64,000 nucleotides of DNA, taken from Paenibacillus phytohabitans. GTDB taxonomy: Bacteria > Bacillota > Bacilli > Paenibacillales > Paenibacillaceae. This document shows positions 8,465 through 16,608 of this stretch, piece after piece. The notes beneath the pieces were generated by a model. It was not told the DNA's origin and searched no databases. It saw nothing but the letters and a program-made list of their open reading frames with translations. The position numbers were made by a program, and so were the translations under genes. Location: the NCBI RefSeq assembly GCF_013141775.1, contig NZ_WHOB01000078.1, positions 1 to 64,000 of the forward strand, given 5' to 3'. The first letter of the stretch is position 1. Each line of letters opens with the position of its first letter.

Positions 8465-9370
8465 GTGAACGATAACTTGAAGCAAGCGTACGCGCGGCTA
8501 GGATTAACTGAAACCGTAACCAGAGAGGAATTGAACAAACGGTTCGATTTGCTCCTGAAGCGTAGACGGACCCTTTCTACGGATGAAGAAATAGCGGACT
8601 ATGAAGCGGATTTCCAGGCGTACAAGCTTATTCTGGATACTTGGGACGAGCAGGAGATTCAGGAAGCTGAAGACCAGCGTCTAGCCAAATACGGGCGGTT
8701 CTCCGGGACTGCAAGCAAATGGGAACGCTTTATGCGGCTCTACAAAACGCATGTTATCCTATCCATCGTCGCAGTGCTTGTGCTGATTTTTGGCGGGAAG
8801 GCACTGTATGATAACTATCAGCACAGACAGTATCTTGCTTCGCTGCCGCCGGTGGATGCGACTATTATGTTCGTGGGTAATTTCGGCGCCAAGGACAGCA
8901 GCGGGGATACAGCGGCATTGGAACAAGCGGTCATTGACGCTTATCCGCAGTGGAAGCGGGTCGAGGCTACCATCGTGTATCTGCCCAAGACCGGAGAAGG
9001 CGCTGATACGCTGGATATGAACCATATGCAGAAAGCTGTGGTTGAGCTGGCGGCCAACCGGCCGGATATCGTCATTATGGATGATGCGACCATCGAGTGG
9101 ATCGGCGGACAGGCCGGATTCCAGAATCTCGAACCCATTACGGCGGACGGCAAGCTGGCTGCTGACGATACACGTATGAGATGGGGAACGAATGAAGATA
9201 CCGGCAAGCGCGAGCTGTATGGTGTGAATATTATGGATTCTCCGTTTATCTCTGCGCTGCCCATTGACTACAATGTGAAATCGATCATCATTGGTGTGCT
9301 TGGCGAAGACAATAAGGATAAGACGATTGAGTTTGTGAAGCATATTGCGGAGGAACAAGCCGCGAAGTAA
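8465..9370 (+). CDS. Membrane protein with J-domain-like N-terminus, function unknown
   Basis: The 301-residue protein starts at GTG after AAAGGAG. Residues 1-60 resemble a DnaJ fold (QAYARLGLTETVTREELNKRF) but I see no HPD tripeptide, so classical DnaK stimulation is unlikely. A single transmembrane helix spans about 96-115, leaving a C-terminal domain of about 185 residues outside the cytoplasm. That domain contains MFVGNFGAKDSSGDTAALE and a DIVIMDD segment that I cannot assign. A TAAAAT -10-like element precedes the gene. It stands alone and ends in a strong terminator shared with pdxK. Confidence 0.7.
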   Translation: MNDNLKQAYARLGLTETVTREELNKRFDLLLKRRRTLSTDEEIADYEADFQAYKLILDTWDEQEIQEAEDQRLAKYGRFSGTASKWERFMRLYKTHVILSIVAVLVLIFGGKALYDNYQHRQYLASLPPVDATIMFVGNFGAKDSSGDTAALEQAVIDAYPQWKRVEATIVYLPKTGEGADTLDMNHMQKAVVELAANRPDIVIMDDATIEWIGGQAGFQNLEPITADGKLAADDTRMRWGTNEDTGKRELYGVNIMDSPFISALPIDYNVKSIIIGVLGEDNKDKTIEFVKHIAEEQAAK

Positions 9371-9404
9371 ATAGAATACAGAGATCAGCATCTCTGAAAA
9401 TAAC

Positions 9405-9458
9405 AAAAAACCTCTCTTCGAATGGTTGTTCACACCCATTCCCGAAGAGAGGTTTTTT
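9405..9458. terminator. Bidirectional terminator between convergent genes
   Basis: AAAAAACCTCTCTTCG at 9405-9420 pairs with CGAAGAGAGGTTTTTT at 9443-9458, and the inner AATGG/CCATT also pairs. The T-runs on both strands serve the 8465 gene and pdxK. Confidence 0.9.
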
Positions 9459-9492
9459 GCTGCTGCGCCGTGATCCGGCAGACAGGCTGTTC

Positions 9493-10305
9493 CTAGTTCT
9501 CCAGACGGTAGCCGCCGTGGAATACAGGGCCGACATACTGGTTGAAGGCATAACCGTTGCGGATGGCTGCGGACACGAAGTCCTTCGCTTTCACCACGGC
9601 TTCCTTCACCGACAAACCGTTAGCCAGGCCGCCGGTAATAGCGGCAGCGAAGGTGCAGCCGGCACCGTGATTGTGGGCGGGTTCGATCTTGGCCGTCTCC
9701 AGAACGAGATATTCGCTGCCGTCGAAGAAGATATCGATCGCCATGTCGCCGCCCAGTGCCTTGCCGCCTTTGACGACAACATTCTTGGTGCCGAGCTGAT
9801 GGATCAGGCGGGCCGCTTCTTTCATCTCTTCAAGAGTAGTCAGCTTGCCCAGTCCGGAGAGGACACCGGCTTCGAACAGATTCGGTGTCGCTACAGTAGC
9901 CAGAGGCAGCAGCAGATCGCGGATCGCATTGGCGCTCTCCGGATTCAGCACTTCATCTTCGCCTTTGCAGACCATCACCGGGTCAATAACCACATTGGTC
10001 TGCAGATTGTTCTTGATTGCCTGCTCGGTAACTTGCACGATCTCCACGCTGCCCAGCATACCGGTCTTCATCGCGTCTACGGGACCGCCGGCGAAGATCG
10101 TTTTGAGCTGCTCTGCAACGATTGCGGCATCGATCGGATATACATTATGGTGCCAGCCCCGGTCGGGGTCCATGGTAACGATTGTAGTCAGTGCGCTGAA
10201 GCCATAGGTGCCGTATTCCTCAAAGGTTTTGAGGTCAGCCTGAATGCCTGCGCCTCCGCTGGAGTCACTGCCGGCAATAGTTAAGGTTTTGATGATTTTT
10301 GACAA
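9493..10305 (-). CDS. pdxK: Pyridoxal/pyridoxine kinase, ThiD-like PdxK
   Basis: This 270-residue ribokinase-fold enzyme phosphorylates B6 vitamers (pyridoxal, pyridoxine) in the salvage pathway. Key segments are TIAGSDSSGGAGIQADLKTF at the N-terminus, MKTGML, VVIDPVMVCKG and the ATP/anion-hole motif HNHGAGCTFAAAI with the catalytic Cys typical of the Bacillus ThiD-like PdxK type. The overall order matches B. subtilis PdxK closely, so I prefer pdxK over thiD. The start is TTG, preceded by AAGGGG nine bases upstream. It is monocistronic. Confidence 0.88.
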   Translation of the reverse strand: MSKIIKTLTIAGSDSSGGAGIQADLKTFEEYGTYGFSALTTIVTMDPDRGWHHNVYPIDAAIVAEQLKTIFAGGPVDAMKTGMLGSVEIVQVTEQAIKNNLQTNVVIDPVMVCKGEDEVLNPESANAIRDLLLPLATVATPNLFEAGVLSGLGKLTTLEEMKEAARLIHQLGTKNVVVKGGKALGGDMAIDIFFDGSEYLVLETAKIEPAHNHGAGCTFAAAITGGLANGLSVKEAVVKAKDFVSAAIRNGYAFNQYVGPVFHGGYRLEN

Positions 10306-10383
10306 AGGTAACGTCCCCTTTTTGTATATGAATGGTATGGAGCCTGTTTTGGGTGCAACTTTTTAAAAATATAAGCGTTTATA

Positions 10384-10420
10384 TGTTTCACACGATAACT
10401 TATCCTTCTATTTCTCGCTG
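10384..10420. repeat. 37-bp dispersed repeat, copy 2
   Basis: This matches 277-313 at 33 of 37 positions. After the shared end (CTCGCTG) this copy carries a larger hairpin insert, AAACGG to CCGTTT, around a GTCCTTTTAAAGGAC-like core. The unit may therefore be a stem-loop repeat with a variable apex. Confidence 0.55.
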
Positions 10421-10483
10421 AAACGGTACCGTCCTTTAAAAGGACGGCAACGCCGTTTCCACTTGCTCTACGACATTATAACA

Positions 10484-10521
10484 AAAAACACTCTAGCTGT
10501 CCGCATGACAGTGTTTTTTTC
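10484..10521. terminator. Terminator hairpin
   Basis: AACACT pairs with AGTGTT and an inner CTGTC pairs with GACAG, with A-run and T-run flanks. It could end the leftward sigma/anti-sigma transcript, though it lies 260 bases beyond the stop. Confidence 0.6.
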
Positions 10522-10611
10522 AAAGATAAGAATTGAGATTAACCTATGTGTGCAGCCGGGATAGGTGGTGCGGGAGCAAAAGGCCGGCAATATGTTGGCA
10601 GGATAGTGAAT

Positions 10612-10789
10612 CGGACTGAGAGGACCTTATTTCCCGCAATAATCACATTTTGAGGCTGAAGCGGACTGAGAATCCCTTATCTTGTTCAATCGGGCATGAA
10701 TTGAGGGATGCGCAGTCAAATAACGGAATCTCAGTCCGTTTATCGGGAAAATCTGTCTTATTCGGTAATTTAGCGGAATCTCAGTCCGC
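10612..10789. repeat. CGGACTGAG inverted-repeat cluster
   Basis: CGGACTGAG occurs at 10612-10620 and 10662-10670, and its complement CTCAGTCCG at 10730-10738 and 10780-10788. TTAT/ATAA or similar flanks recur. The last copy runs into the 3' end of the anti-sigma gene and supplies its stop codon. This is REP-like. Confidence 0.6.
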
Positions 10790-12250
10790 TTCAGAGGCGG
10801 AGCTGCCTTCGAGGCTGCGCAGCGCCAGCTTGATGGCCTTGTCATAAACGTAGGGTTCCGCACTGTCCCCGCCCATCCAATACACCACTAGGAATTTCCC
10901 TCCCCTGAAGACATGAGGGTATATCCGAGCTCCTCCATCATTTGTCGTACGGTTAATCTCCAGCTTCAATGCAGCCAGACCTTCGGCACATTCCAGGCTG
11001 TCAGCGTAGGTATAGACGGACAACCGGTCCGGCCGGGCCGGTGTATCGGTCTTATCGATCAGCAGCTCTTCAGGCCAGACGCCGGCCAGCTGCTTGTTGA
11101 ACATGAGCTCTGTGGTATCCGGGACGAGACTGAGCTGCATGCCCCGCTGTTCCAGCGCCAGGTAGAGAGACTGCGTAGTATACTCTGCACTGCCTGCGGC
11201 AGATTCCGGATTCTGCACTGCAGGAAGGAGGAGCGGGCCATGATGGGCTGCAAAAAATCCCTGGATGCTGTCAATCACATCCTGCCCGTCAAAGGCTGAA
11301 GAGGTGGTCATCTCCAGCTTGCGGAACAGATATCCCCATTCGCCTTCATCGTAGTAGGCTGTTCCGGCTGTTTCATATCCGCTGGCTTCCGCGGGCAGAG
11401 AATACCGCACAGTGCGTGCATCCGCTCCTCCGGTTCCCGCCATATACTGTTCGGTGAACGCAGGAGGAATAATGGTCAATCCATACTCATCCGCCCATTC
11501 TGCCTTTCCGGGGAAATAGGTCCCGATGCTGCCGACTGCACAGCCCTGACAGCCCCAGGCATTATCGGAATATTGCAAAGTTTGCCCCGGATTTTCCGGG
11601 TCCTCAAACGTCGCCCCCAGGGAGCCGTTGGCTCCGGTAACAGCCGAAGCTTTCCAGCCGGCAGGGGCCAGCAGGATATAAGCACTGCCGGTATCGCCCT
11701 GGAAGACGAGGGCCGCCTGCAGCTTGTCTTCCATGCCGGCCGGCAGCGGGAAGGTCATCTTGGGCAACGGGGGCGGAGTGACATGTGCAGGACTGTTTCC
11801 GTCGTCCAGAACGGGAACGGAAAGGATGGCAGTCAGCGGGATCGATACTTCAGCCCTTTTGTCTTCAACAGAAGGGAAAGGGACTTCAGCATTATAAATG
11901 CTGCGGATGCCAACCGCATAATCATTGCTTGGAACGCTTTGGCTATTGCCGGTGGGAGCGGGGGAGAAATCCGCAGCTCCGGTTTCCCGGGGCGGGGGAG
12001 CTTCCGATACCAGGGGAGTTATCCGGCCGGCAAGCTTGCCGGGTTCCAGGCCGCTGTAACCGAACCATAGCAGCATGGCCATGACCGGCAGCAGTACCGC
12101 TGCGTAAGCAAGAACCTTATAGCGCTTGCGCTTGGGCTGATACCCTCCCAGACGCTGCTCTACCTTCTTCTGCATTTGTGGAGTGAAATTCATGCCCTCA
12201 AAAGGCTTCTCCTTCAGCTGCTGTTCCCATTCCTCCGGTAATTTGCTCAT
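10781..12250 (-). CDS. Putative anti-sigma factor, membrane anchored
   Basis: This 489-residue protein has a cytoplasmic N-terminus (about 1-44), one transmembrane helix (about 45-66) and a large external C-terminal part of about 420 residues with no family I recognise. Its ATG overlaps the stop of the upstream ECF sigma gene by four bases. This arrangement and topology are typical of an anti-sigma factor that holds the sigma factor at the membrane. No ZAS zinc motif (HxxxCxxC) is visible, so it is closer to RsiV/RsgI-like or unclassified types. The C-terminus ends inside a repeat element. The role is inferred from context. Confidence 0.65.
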   Translation of the reverse strand: MSKLPEEWEQQLKEKPFEGMNFTPQMQKKVEQRLGGYQPKRKRYKVLAYAAVLLPVMAMLLWFGYSGLEPGKLAGRITPLVSEAPPPRETGAADFSPAPTGNSQSVPSNDYAVGIRSIYNAEVPFPSVEDKRAEVSIPLTAILSVPVLDDGNSPAHVTPPPLPKMTFPLPAGMEDKLQAALVFQGDTGSAYILLAPAGWKASAVTGANGSLGATFEDPENPGQTLQYSDNAWGCQGCAVGSIGTYFPGKAEWADEYGLTIIPPAFTEQYMAGTGGADARTVRYSLPAEASGYETAGTAYYDEGEWGYLFRKLEMTTSSAFDGQDVIDSIQGFFAAHHGPLLLPAVQNPESAAGSAEYTTQSLYLALEQRGMQLSLVPDTTELMFNKQLAGVWPEELLIDKTDTPARPDRLSVYTYADSLECAEGLAALKLEINRTTNDGGARIYPHVFRGGKFLVVYWMGGDSAEPYVYDKAIKLALRSLEGSSASEAD

Positions 12251-12789
12251 GATCTGTTCAACTCCTTTTCCTTTTCCCAGTATTCATTGGCTTGCTGCCT
12301 TGCGCGGTGCAGTCTGGATTTGGCTGCAGATAAGGATATCCCCAGCATTCCGGCCAATTCCTCCATGCTGAGTCCGTAGTGGGCATAGAGCATAAGGACC
12401 TCCCTGGCGTTGCGCGGCAGCTGCAGGACTACCTTCCACACCTCACTGCTCAAGGATTGCTGCAAAAACACCTCTTCAGCGGATGGGCTTGAGCCGGATC
12501 TGCCAGCGTGAGCTTGTAAGGTTACCCGCCGGATGAAGCTGCTGCTGCGGTAGGACAGCCAGCGGTTGCGGGTAATCCGCAGCAGCCAGGTTCTGACTGA
12601 AGCTTCGCCGCGAAAAGTATCCCTGTATTTATAAGCCCGGATGAAGGTCTCCTGTGAGATATCATCAGCAGCGCTTCTGCTGCGGGCCAGGTAGTAGGCA
12701 TAGTTCCATACATCCTCGCCATAGTCTTCCATAAGTGTCTTTAACGCGGCGGCGTTCATAGTATTGGAATCCTTAGTTGCACCGTACAT
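12247..12789 (-). CDS. ECF-type RNA polymerase sigma factor
   Basis: This is a 180-residue sigma-70 ECF protein. Region 2 (about 20-85) contains DDISQETFIRAYKYRDTF and region 4 (about 115-170) contains LPRNAREVLMLYAHYGLSMEELAG with the helix-turn-helix SAAKSRLHRAR. The start at ATG 12789 follows GGGAGGG with five bases between; a longer frame extends to 12930 without a good site. It is the first gene of a pair with its membrane partner. An upstream GAAAC-N17-GGTC promoter suggests autoregulation. The stress signal is unknown. Confidence 0.9.
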   Translation of the reverse strand: MYGATKDSNTMNAAALKTLMEDYGEDVWNYAYYLARSRSAADDISQETFIRAYKYRDTFRGEASVRTWLLRITRNRWLSYRSSSFIRRVTLQAHAGRSGSSPSAEEVFLQQSLSSEVWKVVLQLPRNAREVLMLYAHYGLSMEELAGMLGISLSAAKSRLHRARQQANEYWEKEKELNRS

Positions 12790-12819
12790 ACGGTCCCTCC
12801 CTTTTCTCTCTACTGTATT

Positions 12820-12845
12820 GACCTCTGCATCCTCCGGAAAGTTTC
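12820..12845 (-). promoter_or_regulatory. ECF-type autoregulatory promoter candidate
   Basis: On the minus strand GAAAC (12841-12845) is followed after 17 bases by GGTC (12820-12823). This resembles the AAC/CGTC elements of Bacillus ECF promoters. It sits 31 bases before the sigma gene start. Confidence 0.5.
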
Positions 12846-12964
12846 TTTTGTGCTGAATAAAATTATATAGGGGGGCATTAAGGGCGGCAGATTGGGTAGG
12901 AACGGGAGTTCCAATTAGAGGGGGCTGCATATTTATATAGGAGGATAACGATTAGGAGGCTGCC

Positions 12965-14086
12965 ATGATAGAAATCAGCTTATGCATGATTGTCCGCAAT
13001 GAAGAGAAGAGCCTGCCCCGCTGCCTTACTTCCATTGGAGCGATTGCGGACGAGATCATCATTGTGGATACAGGCTCGACGGACAGAACGAAGGAGATTG
13101 CGGAAACCTTCGGAGCGGTGATATATGATTTTACCTGGATCGAAGATTTCTCGGCTGCCCGCAATTTCGCCTTCAGCAAGGCGACCAAGGAATACATCTT
13201 CTGGCTGGATGCGGATGACTATCTGAAGGATGAGGATCATGCGCGGCTCAGGGAGCTGAAGCACGCCCTGCCGGAGAATGTGGACAGTGTGAACATGCAG
13301 TATAATCTTGCTTTTGACGGGGAGGGGAAGGTCGTTACTTCCCTGCGGCGCAACCGGCTGGTCCGCCGGTCCTGCGGGTTCAAATGGATCGGACCGGTGC
13401 ATGAATACCTGGAGGTATACGGCCCTTCTTACAGCAGTGATGTCTGCATTACCCATGAGAAAGACAAAGAGTACACGGACCGCAACCTGCGGATCTACCG
13501 CAAGCGGGTGGCTGAGGGGGAAGTCTTCTCTCCGCGCGATCAATATTATTATGCCAATGAGCTGCGCGATCATGGAATCCATGAGGAGGCCAGCCGATAT
13601 TATGAGCAGTTTCTGAATGGGGGCCAAGGCTGGATCGAAGATAATATTCAGGCCTGCCTGCGGCTGGCCGAATGCCGGGAGCGGCTGGATGACAAGGCAG
13701 GAGCGTTTACTGCGATTACCCGGACGCTCCAGTACGATTCTCCGCGTGCCGAGTTCTGCTGCCGGCTCGGTGCCTGGCATGTGGAGCAGGGCCAGCTTCA
13801 CCCGGCTATCTACTGGTATGAGCTCGCTGTTATGCTGCCGCGGCAGACAGAGTCTATGGGCGTGAAGAATGAAGCCTTCGCCACCTGGATTCCGAATCTG
13901 CAGCTCGCACTCTGTTATGACCGGCTGGGCCAGCATGAACGGGCTAATATGTTCAATGAAACGGCACTGCGTCACCTTCCCGGTCATCCCAGCATGCTGT
14001 ACAACCGGACCTACTTCCAGAAGCTTCTGGGGGACAAATATGTTTCGCTGCAGCCGCAGGAGACCGCCGGGGAGAAGAAAGAATAG
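12965..14086 (+). CDS. Family 2 glycosyltransferase with TPR-like C-terminus
   Basis: This 373-residue protein has a GT-A domain in residues 1-200. Its hallmarks are SLCMIVRNEEKSLPRCL, the nucleotide-binding IIIVDTGSTDRT and the DxD-like LDADD motif. The C-terminal part contains TPR-like helical repeats (LRDHGIHEEASRYYEQFL, then further repeats). Such SunS-like/GT2-TPR proteins are common in Paenibacillus and glycosylate peptides, proteins or unknown acceptors. AGGAGG lies five bases before ATG. It is divergent from the ECF sigma gene and monocistronic. The acceptor is unknown. Confidence 0.85.
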   Translation: MIEISLCMIVRNEEKSLPRCLTSIGAIADEIIIVDTGSTDRTKEIAETFGAVIYDFTWIEDFSAARNFAFSKATKEYIFWLDADDYLKDEDHARLRELKHALPENVDSVNMQYNLAFDGEGKVVTSLRRNRLVRRSCGFKWIGPVHEYLEVYGPSYSSDVCITHEKDKEYTDRNLRIYRKRVAEGEVFSPRDQYYYANELRDHGIHEEASRYYEQFLNGGQGWIEDNIQACLRLAECRERLDDKAGAFTAITRTLQYDSPRAEFCCRLGAWHVEQGQLHPAIYWYELAVMLPRQTESMGVKNEAFATWIPNLQLALCYDRLGQHERANMFNETALRHLPGHPSMLYNRTYFQKLLGDKYVSLQPQETAGEKKE

Positions 14087-14145
14087 CAGGGTTGCTTAAC
14101 AGCAGTACCGAAGAGGCGAATAAATGACAAACCGGCCAAATGAAT

Positions 14146-14182
14146 AAAGGCGCTCCTCAAGCCGTAGCTTGGGAGCGCCTTT
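14146..14182. terminator. Bidirectional terminator
   Basis: AAAGGCGCTCC (14146-14156) pairs exactly with GGAGCGCCTTT (14172-14182), with an inner CAAGC/GCTTG stem. It separates the convergent glycosyltransferase and GH30 genes. Confidence 0.85.
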
Positions 14183-14190
14183 GTGTGTTT

Positions 14191-15537
14191 TTATTGGAAC
14201 AATAGGGTTTGAATCGCATGGGCCGGAATTGAACCCTCCGCCAGCTGATCCCGGAAATGCATGGTGTATGGAAGCCCGCTGTCCGTGCGGTTGAGTACGA
14301 CCACGGCATAAGTGCCGTCTGTATTGCGGAACGCCGTAGTTTCGAATTTGTCGGTATATCTGGAGCTGCCCACACGGACGGCGCCCGGACGGATATACTT
14401 GCTGAAATGCCCGATGTAATAGAACGAGCTCTCATAGATTACTTCATCCTTCAGGGTATCGCCGATAATCGGTGCATCGCAGAAGTTGCCCACATGGTTC
14501 GGGCCGCCCTGCTCATCAAGGACGATATTCCAGTCTGTCCAGCTGGACATCCAGTTGTTCAGGTTGCCGATGATATCATGGCCGTAACGTTCACCGGTGT
14601 TCCATGAGCCGAGGTGTACGCCGCCCTCCTGGCAGCCTTCGCTGAAGAACAGCTTTTTGTCAGGGAATCGCTCATGTACAGCGCTCAAGGCTTCGAAGTG
14701 GTCACCGGAATACCAGTGGAAGCAGATGCCCCAGATATATTTTGCCGCCTCCTGATCATTGAAAGCGGTCTTCGCCCGGTCATAGACCCGTTCCTTATTA
14801 TGATCCCAGATCATGATTTTGACATGGCTGAGGCCGGCTGCTTCCAGGGCAGGACCGAGATAATCGCGTACGAAATCCTTCTCTTCTTCAGCGGTATAAA
14901 TGCAGGAATCCCAGATCTGCTTGGCTTTGGCTTCATTTTGCACACTGACCGCCCAGATATCGATGCCGGCTTCAGCGTAAGCCTGAATGTATTTCACGAA
15001 CAGATTAGCCCAGGCTTCCCGGTATTCCGGCTTCAGCTTGCCGCCGTTATTCATCTCGCCGTTCGTCTTCATGAAGGCCGGAGGGCTCCATGGGGAGGAG
15101 AACAGCCGGAAGCTCCCGCCCACAGCATCAGCCGCACGTTTGATTAACGGAAGTATCGACTCCTGATCTCTGGAGATATTGAAAGTAGCCAGCTCCGGGT
15201 CAACGCCATCTACATAAGCATAGTTGCCTGTTGAGAAGTCACAGCTCTGGATATGTGATCTGCACAGGGTGTAGCCGATTCCGTGCTCCGGATGGAAGTA
15301 GGCATCGATTATTTCCTGCTGCTTCTCCGGACTAAGCTTGGCCAGCGTGACTGCAGAGGCTTCCGTCAGCGCACCGCCGAAGCCTTCGATTTCCTGATAT
15401 TCCAAATCCTCATAAATATTAATTAACTCCATTTCCTTCTCTTCGGAATCGGGCCGGAAGGACAGAGGCTGTAATTCTGTTAACCGGTCACCGGTTTCTT
15501 TGGCTGTCTGGATCACGCGGACTGTAGGGCTGCTCAT
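14191..15537 (-). CDS. GH30 glycosidase (glucosylceramidase family)
   Basis: This 448-residue GH30 protein has the EIEGFGGALTEASA N-terminal signature, LFSSPWSPPAFMKTNG, the predicted acid/base Glu202 in VQNEAKA, and the nucleophile Glu300 in LFFSEGCQEGG. A C-terminal beta-sandwich follows. Family members hydrolyse beta-glucosides, beta-1,6-glucans or beta-xylosides. The usual NEP after the acid/base is NEA here. There is no signal peptide, so it is cytoplasmic. The ATG at 15537 has GGAGG 13 bases upstream, which is a long spacing. It diverges from an AraC regulator at 15675. The exact substrate cannot be called. Confidence 0.88.
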   Translation of the reverse strand: MSSPTVRVIQTAKETGDRLTELQPLSFRPDSEEKEMELINIYEDLEYQEIEGFGGALTEASAVTLAKLSPEKQQEIIDAYFHPEHGIGYTLCRSHIQSCDFSTGNYAYVDGVDPELATFNISRDQESILPLIKRAADAVGGSFRLFSSPWSPPAFMKTNGEMNNGGKLKPEYREAWANLFVKYIQAYAEAGIDIWAVSVQNEAKAKQIWDSCIYTAEEEKDFVRDYLGPALEAAGLSHVKIMIWDHNKERVYDRAKTAFNDQEAAKYIWGICFHWYSGDHFEALSAVHERFPDKKLFFSEGCQEGGVHLGSWNTGERYGHDIIGNLNNWMSSWTDWNIVLDEQGGPNHVGNFCDAPIIGDTLKDEVIYESSFYYIGHFSKYIRPGAVRVGSSRYTDKFETTAFRNTDGTYAVVVLNRTDSGLPYTMHFRDQLAEGSIPAHAIQTLLFQ

Positions 15538-15674
15538 AGGACTTATGTTACCTCCTGAAAGTTTGTAGGAATAGTCTCATTATAGAAGGTATTCCGCTGC
15601 ACTTTGAAGAAACAATATGGTTAAGAACCTCAACGATCTGGTCATGAGGTAAGAGTAAGGAAGGGTGATCCAGG

Positions 15675-16469
15675 ATGGGTACAACTGGTGTAGACATTCA
15701 TCTCAGCTCATTTTCCCGGCATATCCAGCCGTTCTGGCATTTGTTCCGGGAAGGGCTGGATACCTATATCATCAGGCTCCAGGCAGAAGGGGAATGTGAA
15801 GCGCTGATTGACGGGGAGATGGTCACGGTGATGCCGGGTGATCTGCTGCTGTTCCGTCCCGGTGAGCTCTACGATCTGCGGATTGGCGAGAAAGAAAGTC
15901 CGCTGGGCTTCAGCGCAGACTACTATGTCATGTGTACAGGTGAATGGGTGGATGAGTGGTGGAACAAGCAGGTGAGGGCTAAGAAGTCCAGGATTGCCGA
16001 AGACAGCAAGCTGCATAGCATCTGGCAGCAATTAATTCTGGAAAAACGGCGGATCGACGGAGGCAGCCCGGAGATTCTTGAGGCGCTGTTCAAGGCACTG
16101 TGCCTGCTGCTGGACCGGGCTATCGCGGAAGCGCCGGCCTCCTCCTCCTCTTCACTCCTGCAGGGACTGAAGATCAAGAATTATGTGGAAGAGCATGCGA
16201 CATCCTCCATCCGGCTGGAGGATGTGGCCCGCCATGCGGGAATCAGCGTCACCCGGGCGGTTCATCTGTTCAAGGAACAATTCGGGTATTCGGTGATGCA
16301 ATATGCGGTGCAGGTCCGTCTGGCGATGGCACTGCGGCTGATGGACAACAGCAACTATACACTGGAGCGTATTGCGGAGGAGACCGGCTTCGGCAGCTAT
16401 ACCTACTTCCACCGGGTATTCCGGGAGCGGTACGGCGTTGCACCGGGAGTGTACCGGAGGCGTTCATAG
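15675..16469 (+). CDS. AraC-family transcriptional regulator
   Basis: This 264-residue regulator has an N-terminal cupin-like sensor (MPGDLLLFRPGELYDL near residues 55-70). Its helix-turn-helix motifs are at about 182-205 (EDVARHAGISVTRAVHLFKE) and 228-258 (ETGFGSYTYFHRVFRERYG). The ATG follows AGGAAGGGTG. It is divergent from the GH30 gene, with 137 bp between starts, and is presumably its regulator. It is the third such glycosidase/AraC pair in 16 kb. Confidence 0.88.
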   Translation: MGTTGVDIHLSSFSRHIQPFWHLFREGLDTYIIRLQAEGECEALIDGEMVTVMPGDLLLFRPGELYDLRIGEKESPLGFSADYYVMCTGEWVDEWWNKQVRAKKSRIAEDSKLHSIWQQLILEKRRIDGGSPEILEALFKALCLLLDRAIAEAPASSSSSLLQGLKIKNYVEEHATSSIRLEDVARHAGISVTRAVHLFKEQFGYSVMQYAVQVRLAMALRLMDNSNYTLERIAEETGFGSYTYFHRVFRERYGVAPGVYRRRS

Positions 16470-16485
16470 CCTGTGACGATAAAAA

Positions 16486-16536
16486 AAGGGTGTCCCAATC
16501 CGCCGTTGCGTGACAATGGCGGATTGGGACACCCTT
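16486..16536. terminator. Bidirectional terminator
   Basis: A 19-base stem (AAGGGTGTCCCAATCCGCC at 16486-16504 with its exact complement at 16518-16536) lies between the convergent AraC and SGNH genes, with an A-run before the left arm. Its GTGTCCC core matches the lacZ terminator. Confidence 0.88.
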
Positions 16537-16608
16537 ATGTATGGAGCCCGCAGGGGCTGCCCTGAAATTTCAGTTGTTAGCTTAACCTATATTCCGCTTG
16601 TCCGGAAA

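Larger units (their letters stand above)
10306..10780. other. 475-bp intergenic region with repeats and a terminator
   Basis: I see no gene here. The region holds the operator-like palindrome ATATAAGCGTTTATAT (10369-10384, cre/LacI-like), a 37-bp dispersed repeat (10384-10420), a hairpin CCGTCC/GGACGG around 10429-10447, a terminator (10484-10521) and a set of CGGACTGAG inverted repeats (10612-10789). Confidence 0.6.
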
